Positions 24,652-33,344 of a DNA stretch of 56,124 bases are shown here, piece by piece. The notes beneath the pieces are model-generated. The model was given only the letters and a program-made list of their open reading frames with translations, ran no database searches and was not told the origin of the DNA. Position numbers and translations under genes: made by a program. This DNA is from a virus: positions 1 to 56,124 of the IMG/VR virus record IMGVR_UViG_3300047478_000286. The stretch is one strand, 5' to 3'. Each line of letters begins with the position of its first letter. Position 1 is the stretch's first letter.

Positions 24652-26589
24652 ATGAAAATTAAAAAGCTAACAATTAAAAATTTCAAAGCAATCGGTGAAG
24701 CGGAACTTAATCTGTATGACATAGGTTTGGTTTTAATCAATGGTGTTAACGACACAGACACCTCTTCTTCATCAAATGGCGCTGGCAAGTCTACAATCAT
24801 TGAGGCTATTTCATGGTGCTTGTTTGGAGAAACCGCTAAGTCATTAGGGGCAAATGACGTTGTAAACAACAAGGTTGGCAAAAACTGCGCGGTAGAAATA
24901 ATCGCAGAAATAGAAGGTGTTGTTTACAATATCACGCGCCATAGAAAATGCGCAGGGATTGCTGATGGCTTGTATGTTGCTCGCGGCGCAGATGAGTTAA
25001 CAAAAGGAACAACCGCGCTTACACAAGAGCTTCTTAATGAATTGATTGGCTGTAACTATGATATTTTCAAGGCAGTTGTTTATTCCGGTCAAGACGCTAT
25101 GGTTGACCTGCCCGGGATGTCAGACAAATTTTTGAAAGCAGTTGTAGAAGATGCTGCCGGACTAGATAAACTGCAAAGTGCATCGGACATAGCCATCGCC
25201 AAGAACAAAGCCCAGTCTGAGCAGGTTGTGCTTTGCTTAAAAAGGCGAGATGGCGCAATGATAGCTGTGGAATTGTTAGAAAACGACCTGCAAAAAGAAA
25301 AAGAACGCGCGGCAGGGAAAAAAGCAGCAGACGAAGAAAGACGAGCTGAGGTATATAAACAATTGTTCGAGGTCGTAGAAGAAATAAAAGCGATGCCAGC
25401 ACTGCTTGGCGAAGATAAACTTAAACGCCTAGAAAACAATAAAGCGAAAATTGATAGTCAAATAAAAACAGCCCAGGGCGATGAAAAAGAAAAGCTGTGG
25501 CAAATGCAGCAAACAGAAAAATCACTTCAAAGCCTTAAAGATGTTGCCAATGTTAACTTAACACATGCCACAGCGAAAGTTGACAAATTACAGCGCAATT
25601 TAGACCTGATTAATTCCCGTATCGGGCAACCTTGCGGAGAATGTGGTAAAACTTATCACGCCGAAGATATTGAAGCGGTTGCTGAAAAAGAGCGTGGTTT
25701 GGTTGAAGTTGCAAAATCTCAAAGAGAAGCTTTAGAGGCTGATGTTAAACGAGCTGAAACCGCTATCAATGACGCTGTAGCAGCACGAAAATCTTTTGAA
25801 GCTAGTATGACTGATGTTAGCGATTTACTAAGCGTCAGAGCGAAAATTGACAAGTTAATCAACAACGAAAAGCACAACGCACAACTAAAACAAGAAAAAG
25901 AGAAAGCTGTGGCAAGGCTGAATAAAGACATTGAAAGTATTGAAGAAAAAATAACCAAAGACGACTTCGAATTTCAAAAATACTCCGCCGACCAATTAGA
26001 AGAAATTGATATGGCGAAGTGTAATCTAAAAGTAGCAAACGAAGCATTAGAAGCCGCAGAAAAACAGTTAGAATTGACAGCAGCAGCAGTTGAAGTGTTT
26101 GGAAGAGCTGGCGTTAGGGGTTTTATTCTTGACACTGTGACACCTTTTTTAAACGAAAGAACAGCACAATACTTAGGTGCTTTAACAGATGGTAACATTA
26201 CAGCAAACTGGACTACGTTGAGCAAAACAGCAAAAGGTGAAATTAGGGAAAAATTCACAATTGATGTTGAGAAAAAAGATGGCGCAAAAACATTCGCCGG
26301 TTTATCTGGTGGCGAAAAAAGAAAAGTGAGACTGTCTACCGCGTTTGCTTTGCAAGATTTAGTAGCATCAAGGGCGACAAAACCTATTGGTTTCCAGTTC
26401 CTAGATGAAATAGACACGGCTTTAGATAGTGCTGGAGTGGAGCGACTTATGGGTATACTTGAGGAAAGAGGTAGAGAAAAGGGAACGATACTTGTTGTGT
26501 CGCATAATGACCTAAAAAGCTACATAACAAACTCAATAACCGTAACGAACAAGGGCGGTATCGCCAAAGTAACACTGGAAACCGAATGA
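24652..26589 (+). CDS. sbcC: SbcC/gp46-like SMC ATPase
   Basis: 645 residues, Rad50-like architecture. Walker A SSNGAGKST (about 40-48); a first coiled coil (about 190-320); a zinc hook with C328 and C331 (QPCGECGKTYH); a second coiled coil (about 335-470); signature LSGGEKRKVRLSTAFALQ (about 551-568); and Walker B FQFLDEIDTALDSAG with VSHND. It partners the 23310 phosphoesterase. The coiled coil is short, as in phage gp46. The stop overlaps the next gene (ATGA). Confidence 0.93.
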   Translation: MKIKKLTIKNFKAIGEAELNLYDIGLVLINGVNDTDTSSSSNGAGKSTIIEAISWCLFGETAKSLGANDVVNNKVGKNCAVEIIAEIEGVVYNITRHRKCAGIADGLYVARGADELTKGTTALTQELLNELIGCNYDIFKAVVYSGQDAMVDLPGMSDKFLKAVVEDAAGLDKLQSASDIAIAKNKAQSEQVVLCLKRRDGAMIAVELLENDLQKEKERAAGKKAADEERRAEVYKQLFEVVEEIKAMPALLGEDKLKRLENNKAKIDSQIKTAQGDEKEKLWQMQQTEKSLQSLKDVANVNLTHATAKVDKLQRNLDLINSRIGQPCGECGKTYHAEDIEAVAEKERGLVEVAKSQREALEADVKRAETAINDAVAARKSFEASMTDVSDLLSVRAKIDKLINNEKHNAQLKQEKEKAVARLNKDIESIEEKITKDDFEFQKYSADQLEEIDMAKCNLKVANEALEAAEKQLELTAAAVEVFGRAGVRGFILDTVTPFLNERTAQYLGALTDGNITANWTTLSKTAKGEIREKFTIDVEKKDGAKTFAGLSGGEKRKVRLSTAFALQDLVASRATKPIGFQFLDEIDTALDSAGVERLMGILEERGREKGTILVVSHNDLKSYITNSITVTNKGGIAKVTLETE

Positions 26590-27458
26590 TGGTAAAAATA
26601 CTACCTTTAAAGCCCGTAGTTAGGTCGCTTCTTTCACAAGATACGCCGCCAACTATTGGGCAATTGCATGAAATGGTAAAAAACAAAAAACTAACCGAAG
26701 AAGATGCTGAATATATTGTTCAAGCTTTATACGACAGGTTCAGAAAGCAGTCGGCTTCAAGAGAAGCCAGAGAGGAAATAAAATCTTTTTCAGAAACGCT
26801 AACTGAGCACAGCCCAAAACCAAGCAGTTTTGTAGAAACATTCGCCACAGGGGGAGTGTTGCCGCGCTCTGAAATAACAAAGGGCATCGCGGAAGAAACG
26901 CTAGAAATGGCAAAAAAGAAATTCTTAATGACATTTGATGACGCAGAACGTGCCATGGAAAAAGAGTCATTCTACTTTGGTAAAATTTGTAATTACGCCA
27001 GAAACTCAGAAGATTTAAAAGAGCTTAAATTGGCAATACAGGAAGACGAAAACCTAAAATGCTTTAGTTTTATCATTGATGACATTGGCTATATTGCAGG
27101 CGAAACGTATCCGCAGCCATGCTCAAGAGACCCCGCTGATGATATTTATTCATTGCGGGATGTAAATATTTACCGTGTGAATTCTTTTGAGTCGGAATAT
27201 GAAAGAAAAAAAACCGATTATGAGGTTGCAAAACAGATTGTTTTTTCAACAATACGTCAGGAATTTAAAAAACCTGTTGCATATCCAAAAATAAGTCTTT
27301 GCAAGCTAAGAGAAGCTGGCGGTTTTATGGAAAAAGTTTGGTTAGCTACCGAAAAACAAATTGAAATAAAAAGAAACGCGAGGGGCGCAACGAAACAAAT
27401 CAATACTGAATGGCTGGAGAATATGAAAAACCAATATAAAGATTTTGGCACATTTTGA
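26586..27458 (+). CDS. Hypothetical protein ending in YKDFGTF (290 aa)
   Basis: Not recognised. 290 residues, soluble and largely helical in the first half; no nucleotide-binding motif. It overlaps the sbcC-like stop by four bases. It ends with NMKNQYKDFGTF; the next, otherwise dissimilar, protein ends with KKYYKNFGTF. Such a shared aromatic C-terminal peptide resembles short partner-docking tails, for example clamp-binding peptides. That is inference, and no clamp gene is seen in this window. Context: recombination block. Confidence 0.65.
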   Translation: MMVKILPLKPVVRSLLSQDTPPTIGQLHEMVKNKKLTEEDAEYIVQALYDRFRKQSASREAREEIKSFSETLTEHSPKPSSFVETFATGGVLPRSEITKGIAEETLEMAKKKFLMTFDDAERAMEKESFYFGKICNYARNSEDLKELKLAIQEDENLKCFSFIIDDIGYIAGETYPQPCSRDPADDIYSLRDVNIYRVNSFESEYERKKTDYEVAKQIVFSTIRQEFKKPVAYPKISLCKLREAGGFMEKVWLATEKQIEIKRNARGATKQINTEWLENMKNQYKDFGTF

Positions 27459-27467
27459 GGAACGAAG

Positions 27468-28586
27468 ATGGCTTTTGAAGAATATACTGACAGCTTTCGA
27501 ACAAAAAAACTAACAGAAGAGATAACCCAAAAAACAATAGAAAAAATAAAATACTATTTACTTGCTGACAATAATCTTTTGCACGCAGTCAATCAAAAGA
27601 TAAGAAACACGCCGGAAGGCTCACAAGTTTGGCACGATATGTCGCCGGAAATGCTTAAAGAATTTTTCCTAGCATACCCAAGACAGTTCGAAATTTACAG
27701 AATAACATCGTCATTGCCTGCTGTATATGGTAAGGAAAAAGATACGATAAAAGTGGGCATCAAGTTCGCAGGGTCTGGTGGTTTGCGCATGGTTAAAATT
27801 GACAAGCTTGCGTCATGCCCAAGTGCCATAAAGCATTTATGGGCTCTCACTGAGGCAGCTGCAAGTTTCGTTGACAAGGCAAAAATTGAAGAGGATATAG
27901 GTAAAGTAGATGTTTCACATATTGCTGCCGCAACTGTGTCGAGAAGTAAGATTTCTGACGATATGATTATGGCACACCCAGACGAGATGTATAGAGCTAT
28001 GTATGGCGACCCTCCCGTTATGCCTTCGTTCCTCCACAGAAGGGCACGCGTAACAGGGGATAAATACGAAGAAGCAGCATTGTATGGTGAGAGTTGTTAT
28101 GAAAAGCTTTTACACTACCTAAACATAAAAGAACATTTGCCAATAGTGAATGACATAATCGCAGCAAAGCTTGCCTCACATAAGTTTGATATGTCATGGT
28201 TTAAGTTTAAGTTGAAAGACAAAGATTTAGTAATGCAAGAAAGTTGGGGTGTGGTTAATGGAATTAGCGGCTTGTTTAGCGACACACCAACCGACAGAGA
28301 CGCAGGGCCAGTCACCAGTTGGGGAACTACACCTAGCGGGGCGAATATTGTGTTTGACATAAGACTCACTAGCGGTAGAGTTGTCTCAATCCCCTTTTAT
28401 GATTTACGTGAAGCCTCGCATATTAGCGTGGTTTTGTGGAACGCAATAGAAAAAGATAAAAGGTTTAAGTCAGTAACAGCGAAAGACCTGGCGGACATTA
28501 AAACACAACAAACAATCAAAGCCGAAAGGCAACAACAAGAGCTTATAGCGGCAAAGAAATACTATAAAAACTTTGGCACATTCTAG
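27468..28586 (+). CDS. Hypothetical protein ending in YKNFGTF (372 aa)
   Basis: Not recognised. 372 residues, soluble, no signal peptide. Good ribosome binding site (TTGAGGAACGAAG). Segments such as WHDMSPEMLKEFFLAYPRQF and VTSWGTTPSGANIVFDI show no known catalytic signature. The last residues (KKYYKNFGTF) repeat the C-terminal tail of the preceding protein, suggesting that both bind the same partner. It lies between SbcC and the RuvC-like resolvase. Confidence 0.65.
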   Translation: MAFEEYTDSFRTKKLTEEITQKTIEKIKYYLLADNNLLHAVNQKIRNTPEGSQVWHDMSPEMLKEFFLAYPRQFEIYRITSSLPAVYGKEKDTIKVGIKFAGSGGLRMVKIDKLASCPSAIKHLWALTEAAASFVDKAKIEEDIGKVDVSHIAAATVSRSKISDDMIMAHPDEMYRAMYGDPPVMPSFLHRRARVTGDKYEEAALYGESCYEKLLHYLNIKEHLPIVNDIIAAKLASHKFDMSWFKFKLKDKDLVMQESWGVVNGISGLFSDTPTDRDAGPVTSWGTTPSGANIVFDIRLTSGRVVSIPFYDLREASHISVVLWNAIEKDKRFKSVTAKDLADIKTQQTIKAERQQQELIAAKKYYKNFGTF

Positions 28587-28588
28587 GT

Positions 28589-28604
28589 AAGTAATGACTT
28601 ACTG
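28589..28604 (+). promoter_or_regulatory. Dyad promoter/operator element, copy 8
   Basis: AAGTA-ATGACT-TACTG followed by ATATATACTG, a -10-like stretch, before the RuvC-like gene. Confidence 0.5.
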
Positions 28605-28638
28605 ATATATACTGTTGCTTTAAATTAAGGCGGTATAT

Positions 28639-29205
28639 ATGTTAAAAATAGTGGCGTTAGACCCAAGTTACAACAACACCGGAGCTGTGTCGGCGACGAT
28701 TGATAAAGACCTAAAGTTAAGTGTGCATAAGCTTTATTTAATACAGCCAGAAAAAACAACAAACAAAGAAAGGGCTAAATTAAAAATCAGAAAGTCTAAT
28801 GATGACATTCGACGGGCAAGATTCGCAAGCGAGGAAATACATAACCTTGTAAAAAATTGCGACATCGTTTTTGCGGAAATACCGGTAGCAGGGCAGAGCG
28901 CAAGAGCTGCATTTTCTTTTGGTATTGTTTACGGAATACTGGCAGGCATTAAACAACCGTTAGTAGAGCTAACACCACAAGAAGTAAAAGTTGCGGCAAC
29001 TGGTATAAAAACAGCAACAAAAGAAGAAATGATGGCATGGGCTTATGAAAAATACCCCCATTTAAACTGGCGTAAAATCAAAAGAAACGGCGAGCAAGTG
29101 CTTAAAAAAGATTCAGAGCATGAGGCTGATGCTATTGGCGTTTTGCATGCAGGTTTAGCAAAAAAAGAATTTTTAAATTTTTTAAAAACTTATATAAGCA
29201 GTTAA
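28639..29205 (+). CDS. RuvC-like Holliday junction resolvase
   Basis: 188 residues with RNase H fold motifs of the RuvC family: D8 in IVALDPSYNNTG, E80 in IVFAEIPVAG, and H161/D164 in SEHEADAIGVLHAG. These supply the usual acidic metal ligands. Size is typical (RuvC about 170). It would cleave recombination or replication junctions, a role filled by endonuclease VII in T4. Good ribosome binding site (TAAGGCGG). Its TAA overlaps the next dyad. Confidence 0.85.
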   Translation: MLKIVALDPSYNNTGAVSATIDKDLKLSVHKLYLIQPEKTTNKERAKLKIRKSNDDIRRARFASEEIHNLVKNCDIVFAEIPVAGQSARAAFSFGIVYGILAGIKQPLVELTPQEVKVAATGIKTATKEEMMAWAYEKYPHLNWRKIKRNGEQVLKKDSEHEADAIGVLHAGLAKKEFLNFLKTYISS

Positions 29206-29220
29206 TAACTGACTTATAAT
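29200..29220 (+). promoter_or_regulatory. Dyad promoter/operator element, copy 9
   Basis: AGTTA-ATAACT-GACTT then ATAAT (TATAAT 29215-29220). The left arm is degenerate, the right arm and -10 are perfect. It heads the RNR genes. Confidence 0.6.
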
Positions 29221-29251
29221 TCCAAACCCAATTTATTAACTAGGAAAATTT

Positions 29252-30178
29252 ATGACAAAGGCTGTTAAATATAATATAGAGATAGACTACTCGCGGGATA
29301 ATTTATTTGACGAACTTGGCTTGGTTAGGCTCAGAGAGTCATACATGATTCCGGAAGAGCAGTCACCACAAGAAAGGTATGCCTACGTTAGCGCGTTTTT
29401 TGCGTCAAGCCAAGCTCATGCTCAGAGGCTGTATAATTACGCTTCCAAACATTGGCTGTCGTATTCGACTCCAATATTGGCACATCATGAGAGTAAAAAA
29501 GGATTAGGGATAAGCTGTTATGTAAATTATCTTGAGGATAGCTCTCAAGGTTTGGTTGATAATCTGAGTTTGTCGAATTGGCTCTCAATGTATGGCGGTG
29601 GTGTTGGGGTGAATATAGGCATTCGTGGTGCTGATGGGAAATCTGTTGGTGTAATGCCACACATGAAGACTTATGATTCATGCTCTATGGCGTATAAACA
29701 AGGCTCAAGGCGAGGAAGTTACGCAGCTTACTTGGACATAAACCACCCGGATATTGTGCAATTCATCGAAATGAGAAAGCCCACTGGCGACCCTAACATG
29801 AGAACGCCGAACTTAAATCATGGTATAAATGTTTCCGATGAATTTATGGAGATTATCAAACGCTGCATGGAAGACCCAAACGCAAGTGACGATTGGAATT
29901 TGGTGCAGCCGCATAACGGCAAAATAACAGAAGTAGTTTCGGCAAAAGAATTGTGGCAAAAAATACTAGAAACAAGAATGCAGACAGGCGAGCCATACTT
30001 GTATTTCATTGATACCGTGAATAGAGCATTACCACAGTATCAAAAAGATGCGGGTTTGCGTGTTAATGGCAGCAATCTGTGTATTGAGCTTTGTGAAGCA
30101 ACGAGCGCAGAAAGAACGGCGGTTTGTTGCCTGTCTTCTGTGAATCTTGAATATTGGGAAGCGTGGAAAGATGCCTGA
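29252..30178 (+). CDS. nrdA: Ribonucleotide reductase alpha, N-terminal part (nrdA split)
   Basis: 308 residues. It lacks the ATP-cone and opens directly with the alpha-barrel lead-in. Active-site elements: GISCYVN (first redox Cys), NLCIELC (Asn-x-Cys-x-Glu of the radical site) and TAVCCLSSVNL (second redox Cys). It stops with TGA at 30176-30178, exactly where class I alpha chains continue with xxDVxxxLDNVLxxFI. That continuation is encoded at once in the +1 frame by the next gene. So nrdA is split, frameshifted or recoded (GCC TGA C) here. The frame and catalytic residues on both sides are intact. Confidence 0.92.
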   Translation: MTKAVKYNIEIDYSRDNLFDELGLVRLRESYMIPEEQSPQERYAYVSAFFASSQAHAQRLYNYASKHWLSYSTPILAHHESKKGLGISCYVNYLEDSSQGLVDNLSLSNWLSMYGGGVGVNIGIRGADGKSVGVMPHMKTYDSCSMAYKQGSRRGSYAAYLDINHPDIVQFIEMRKPTGDPNMRTPNLNHGINVSDEFMEIIKRCMEDPNASDDWNLVQPHNGKITEVVSAKELWQKILETRMQTGEPYLYFIDTVNRALPQYQKDAGLRVNGSNLCIELCEATSAERTAVCCLSSVNLEYWEAWKDA

Positions 30179-31043
30179 CGTTTTGGAAATGCTAGACAAT
30201 GTATTGGAATTTTTTATCACCAACGCCCCAGACACTATAGCAACCGCAAAGTATTCCGCATATAGGGAAAGGTCTGTTGGAATTGGGGCGTTGGGGTTTC
30301 ATGCTTTGTTGCAACAAAAAAGCATACCATTCGAAAGTGCTTTAGCCAAAAGCATTAATATGAAAATTTTCAAACACATACAGGCAAGCTTAGATGCTGC
30401 GAACCTTGCGTTAGCTGAAATTCGCGGTAGCTGCCCGGACGCGGAAGATTATGGCGTTAAAAAACGAAACACCCACACAATGGCAATAGCACCAAATGCG
30501 TCAACCTCAATTGTTATGGGGAACACAAGCCCAAGCATTGAGCCATTCGCAGCAAACTTTTATCGCCAAGATACAACTTCCGGAACTCACTTCAACAAAA
30601 ACAAATACCTAGAAGCGATAATTCTTGATAGGTCAAAGGATGAAAAAGAAGGGTTTTATGAAGAGATATGGTCTTCAATCGTCGCACATGAAGGTTCGGT
30701 GCAGCATATCGAATGGCTAGATGATTGGCAAAAAGATGTTTTCAAAACCGCAATGGAGATAGACCAGCGTTGGATTATTGACTTGGCGGCAGACAGGCAG
30801 CAGTTTGTAGACCAGTCTCAAAGTTTGAACATTTTCTTTGAGCCCGATTCAAGCGTTCAATATATACATGCGGTTCACTTTATGGCATGGGCGCGTGGGG
30901 TGAAGTCGCTGTATTATTGCCGCAGCAAGAAGTTGAGAAAAGGAACTGACAAGGTTGGTTTGAAAGTTAAAAGAATGAAAATCGAAGATGAAATTAACAT
31001 GGCAGAAATCGCACAAGGCGGTGGATGTTTGGCTTGCGAATAG
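30171..31043 (+). CDS. nrdA: Ribonucleotide reductase alpha, C-terminal part (nrdA split)
   Basis: 290 residues from ATG 30171, overlapping the N-terminal part by eight bases; a TTG at 30147 is an alternative start. It begins MPDVLEMLDNVLEFFI and carries AIAPNASTSIVMG with TSPSIEP (catalytic loop), SLYYCRSK (the tyrosine pair of the radical path) and the C-terminal redox pair in GGGCLACE. Together the halves give about 597 residues with a complete class I catalytic set. Reassembly of two chains is possible: split NrdA is known in Aeromonas phage Aeh1. So are ribosomal frameshift and sequencing error. nrdB follows after eight bases. Confidence 0.9.
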   Translation: MPDVLEMLDNVLEFFITNAPDTIATAKYSAYRERSVGIGALGFHALLQQKSIPFESALAKSINMKIFKHIQASLDAANLALAEIRGSCPDAEDYGVKKRNTHTMAIAPNASTSIVMGNTSPSIEPFAANFYRQDTTSGTHFNKNKYLEAIILDRSKDEKEGFYEEIWSSIVAHEGSVQHIEWLDDWQKDVFKTAMEIDQRWIIDLAADRQQFVDQSQSLNIFFEPDSSVQYIHAVHFMAWARGVKSLYYCRSKKLRKGTDKVGLKVKRMKIEDEINMAEIAQGGGCLACE

Positions 31044-31051
31044 GTGGGAAA

Positions 31052-32023
31052 ATGAAAAAGATAAAACTAACACATGAAAGACCATACTTTAAACCGTTTG
31101 CATACCCCTGGGCATACGATGCGTTTCTTAAGTCTGAGCAGATGCACTGGCTGTTCACAGAAGTTCCATTGGCAGAAGATGTAAATGACTGGAAAAATAA
31201 GCTAAACCAAGAAGAGCAAAGGTTTCTAACGCACTTATTTAGATTTTTCACCCAGGCTGACTTGGATGTTGCCGGTGCTTACGTTAAGAATTACCTACCT
31301 AACTTTCCGCAACCGGAAGTTAGGATGATGTTGAGCAGCTTTGCTGCGAGAGAGGCGGTGCATGTTGGGGCATACAGCCATCTTATTGAAACTTTAGGTT
31401 TGCCAGAGACGACTTATAATGAATTCTGGCAGTATAAAGAAATGCAAGCCAAGCACGATTATTTCCTTGAGTTTTATGGGCAAGACAGGATGACTATGGC
31501 GCAGCAAATAGCCGTCTTCTCGGCTTTCACGGAAGGTATGCAGCTTTTTAGTAGTTTCGTTATGCTTTTGAATTTCACAAGATTCGGCAAGATGAAAGGA
31601 ATGGGGCAGATAGTTAGCTGGTCTATTCTTGACGAGAACCATCATTGCGATTCGATGATTCAGCTATTCAGAACCTTTGTGAGAGAAAATGTAGAAATAT
31701 GGAATGATGAACTGAAGGCGGAGTTGTATGGTGCAGCTAGAAAAATGGTAGAGCTGGAAGACGCTTTTATTGACTTAGCTTACGGCGTATCAGAAATGGA
31801 AGGGCTGGCAAAAGAAGATGTGAAGTTGTATATCCGCTATATAGCTGACCGTAGGCTGATTACTATGGGGCTTAAAGGTAATTACAAAATAAAACAAAAC
31901 CCGCTACCCTGGGTGGAGCAAATGCTGGGCGTGACACATGGCAACTTCTTCGAGCAGCGAGTTACAGAATACTCGAAAGGGGCGCTCACAGGCAGTTGGC
32001 AAGATGTCTGGGCGGCAAAATAA
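31052..32023 (+). CDS. nrdB: Ribonucleotide reductase beta (radical subunit)
   Basis: 323 residues from ATG 31052, chosen for AGGTGGG five bases upstream; an earlier in-frame ATG 31025 lies inside nrdA. Diiron ligands of class I beta: DLDVAGAY, REAVHVGAYSHLIE (Glu, His and the radical Tyr), FTEGMQLF, and LDENHHCD. The C-terminus (AALTGSWQDVWAAK-like end) would dock to alpha. It generates the tyrosyl radical for deoxynucleotide synthesis. The stop overlaps a dyad element and is followed by a terminator. Confidence 0.94.
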   Translation: MKKIKLTHERPYFKPFAYPWAYDAFLKSEQMHWLFTEVPLAEDVNDWKNKLNQEEQRFLTHLFRFFTQADLDVAGAYVKNYLPNFPQPEVRMMLSSFAAREAVHVGAYSHLIETLGLPETTYNEFWQYKEMQAKHDYFLEFYGQDRMTMAQQIAVFSAFTEGMQLFSSFVMLLNFTRFGKMKGMGQIVSWSILDENHHCDSMIQLFRTFVRENVEIWNDELKAELYGAARKMVELEDAFIDLAYGVSEMEGLAKEDVKLYIRYIADRRLITMGLKGNYKIKQNPLPWVEQMLGVTHGNFFEQRVTEYSKGALTGSWQDVWAAK

Positions 32024-32042
32024 GTAATAAAATACTTATAGT
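32022..32042 (+). promoter_or_regulatory. Dyad promoter/operator element, copy 10
   Basis: AAGTA-ATAAAA-TACTT then ATAGTA. It overlaps the nrdB stop and sits just before a terminator hairpin. Confidence 0.5.
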
Positions 32043-32046
32043 AACG

Positions 32047-32072
32047 AAAAGGGGTTTAAAACACCCCTTTTT
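32047..32072 (+). terminator. Rho-independent terminator after nrdB
   Basis: AAAAGGGGT (32047-32055) pairs with ACCCCTTTT (32063-32071), loop TTAAAAC, T-rich right side. Confidence 0.85.
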
Positions 32073-32143
32073 ATTGCCTGATTAACCGCAACTCTGCTTA
32101 TACAATAAGCATGTCAAAACAACAAACACAAAAAGAGCTTAAG

Positions 32144-32476
32144 ATGAAAAAATTATTATTAACAATGACGATTTCCGCTTGTTCGTTCACTGTAACAGCG
32201 GATGAGGGGTATAAAATGTTTAAAAACCCAAACCACATTGCCTGTTTAGAAGAAAAGCATTTACAAATGGCGATGCAGTTTGGCGGCGCTCACGAAATAG
32301 CCGGGGTAAAAAGTTTAATTGATATGCAATTGTGCTTCCCGCTGCCGGTCAACGAAAGAGTGGCCTACAAAGAGCTAGAGCGTGGTGAAGTTATTTCAAA
32401 AATAATGATAGCTCTGTCAGGGCCTGAGAGAGTTGTTGAGGTTCCAGCTTACGCATTAACAGACGCAATAAGATAA
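32144..32476 (+). CDS. Secreted protein, tandem paralogue 1
   Basis: 110 residues from ATG 32144 (MKKLLLTMTISACSFTVTADEG), a Sec signal peptide probably cleaved near TA-DEG. An in-frame ATG at 32111 would add 11 residues ahead of the signal. The matching leader of the next gene (AGAGCTTAAG directly before both starts) supports 32144. The mature part contains HEIAGVKSLIDMQLCF and ALERGE-like ELERGE, shared with the next gene. Function unknown; presumably periplasmic. Confidence 0.7.
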   Translation: MKKLLLTMTISACSFTVTADEGYKMFKNPNHIACLEEKHLQMAMQFGGAHEIAGVKSLIDMQLCFPLPVNERVAYKELERGEVISKIMIALSGPERVVEVPAYALTDAIR

Positions 32477-32494
32477 AACACAAAAGAGCTTAAG

Positions 32495-32827
32495 GTGAAA
32501 AAATTATTATTAGCAATTGCACTTTCAGCGCCTATAGCTGCAACAGCTAGCGGTAAAGGAAAGATGTTTGAAGAACCCTATAACATAGGGTGCGTTAACA
32601 AAGCTTCTTTGGAAATGGCATTGAAATTTAGAGGTTCTCACGAAATAGCTGGGGTAAAAAGTTTAATTAATATGCAACTATGTTTTGAGCTTGCCATTCA
32701 TGAAAGCGTCACTTATGAGGCGCTGGAGCGAGGGGAAGGTATTTCAAAAATACAAATATCACTACAAAGAGAACTTGCTCCACCAATTACAACTACAGCT
32801 TATGTAATCAACCAGGCAATAAGGTAA
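32495..32827 (+). CDS. Secreted protein, tandem paralogue 2
   Basis: 110 residues, GTG start. The leader AAGAGCTTAAG and the following 17 coding bases repeat those of paralogue 1, so leader and gene were duplicated together. Signal peptide MKKLLLAIALSAPIAATAS, then HEIAGVKSLINMQLCF and a conserved C-terminal half ending NQAIR (DAIR in paralogue 1). A conserved cysteine pair (GCVNKAS, QLCF) suggests a disulfide in the periplasm. Function unknown. Confidence 0.7.
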   Translation: MKKLLLAIALSAPIAATASGKGKMFEEPYNIGCVNKASLEMALKFRGSHEIAGVKSLINMQLCFELAIHESVTYEALERGEGISKIQISLQRELAPPITTTAYVINQAIR

Positions 32828-32831
32828 AAAC

Positions 32832-33014
32832 ATGGATATAAATCAATTTTTAACATGGTTTTTTGAAGACCACAACTTTTTAGCAGCAGTTTTGCTGCCT
32901 TTTTGGACGATGCTTTATAGCGCATGGAAAGGCTACGCATTGCAAGCGGCCCTTTGTTTTGTGATTTGGATATTCTGGACAATTGGCAGTATTACAAAAA
33001 AATCATCACATTGA
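32832..33014 (+). CDS. Small membrane protein (60 aa)
   Basis: 60 residues with two hydrophobic segments (about 12-30 and 36-53), short polar ends and KKSSH at the C-terminus. It starts four bases after paralogue 2. No family recognised. A membrane-active accessory protein is likely, and a holin-like role cannot be excluded from topology alone. No endolysin is adjacent. Confidence 0.55.
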   Translation: MDINQFLTWFFEDHNFLAAVLLPFWTMLYSAWKGYALQAALCFVIWIFWTIGSITKKSSH

Positions 33015-33021
33015 GGCGCAA

Positions 33022-33306
33022 ATGAACTTAATAAGCTGTGACAATTGCGCAACCGTATATGATGCAGAAAAGCTATTGTGGCCTGAAGATTTGTTCGATG
33101 ATAGCGGCTCTGTTGTTGATTTAACAAAAGCGGCTTGGGACGGCGACAGGCACGTTGCAAAATTATCATGCTCACATTGCGGAGAGGATATTCTCAAACC
33201 AACAAAACCTATACCAAAATGTTGCGTTTGTGGCACGACTGAAAACTTAACAAAAGACGGTTGGCATGGCTATCGCTGCGCCAGCGCAGACTGCGTTATG
33301 TTTTAG
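33022..33306 (+). CDS. Zinc-ribbon-type small protein
   Basis: 94 residues from ATG 33022 (ribosome binding site GAGG, six bases). Cysteine pairs: CDNC (6-9), CSHC (about 52-55), CCVC (about 69-72) and CASADC near the end, enough for two zinc ribbons. There are acidic stretches between. No enzyme motif. Likely a nucleic-acid or protein-binding regulator; target unknown. It lies within the secreted/membrane block but itself has no signal peptide. Confidence 0.6.
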   Translation: MNLISCDNCATVYDAEKLLWPEDLFDDSGSVVDLTKAAWDGDRHVAKLSCSHCGEDILKPTKPIPKCCVCGTTENLTKDGWHGYRCASADCVMF

Positions 33307-33308
33307 AT

Positions 33309-33325
33309 AAGTAACGATTTATTTA
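33309..33325 (+). promoter_or_regulatory. Dyad promoter/operator element, copy 11
   Basis: ATAAGTA-ACGATT-TATTTA; the right arm carries one mismatch. It precedes the secreted 33345 gene. Confidence 0.45.
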
Positions 33326-33344
33326 CAAACCATAGGAAAACAAA

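Noticed and set aside
24648-26417. Minus-strand frames opposite the SbcC-like gene (up to 147 residues)
   Set aside because: The sense gene has complete Rad50-type motifs through the whole span; antisense frames lack leaders.
32832-33014. Holin call for the 60-residue two-helix protein
   Set aside because: Topology alone is not enough; no endolysin or spanin genes are adjacent.
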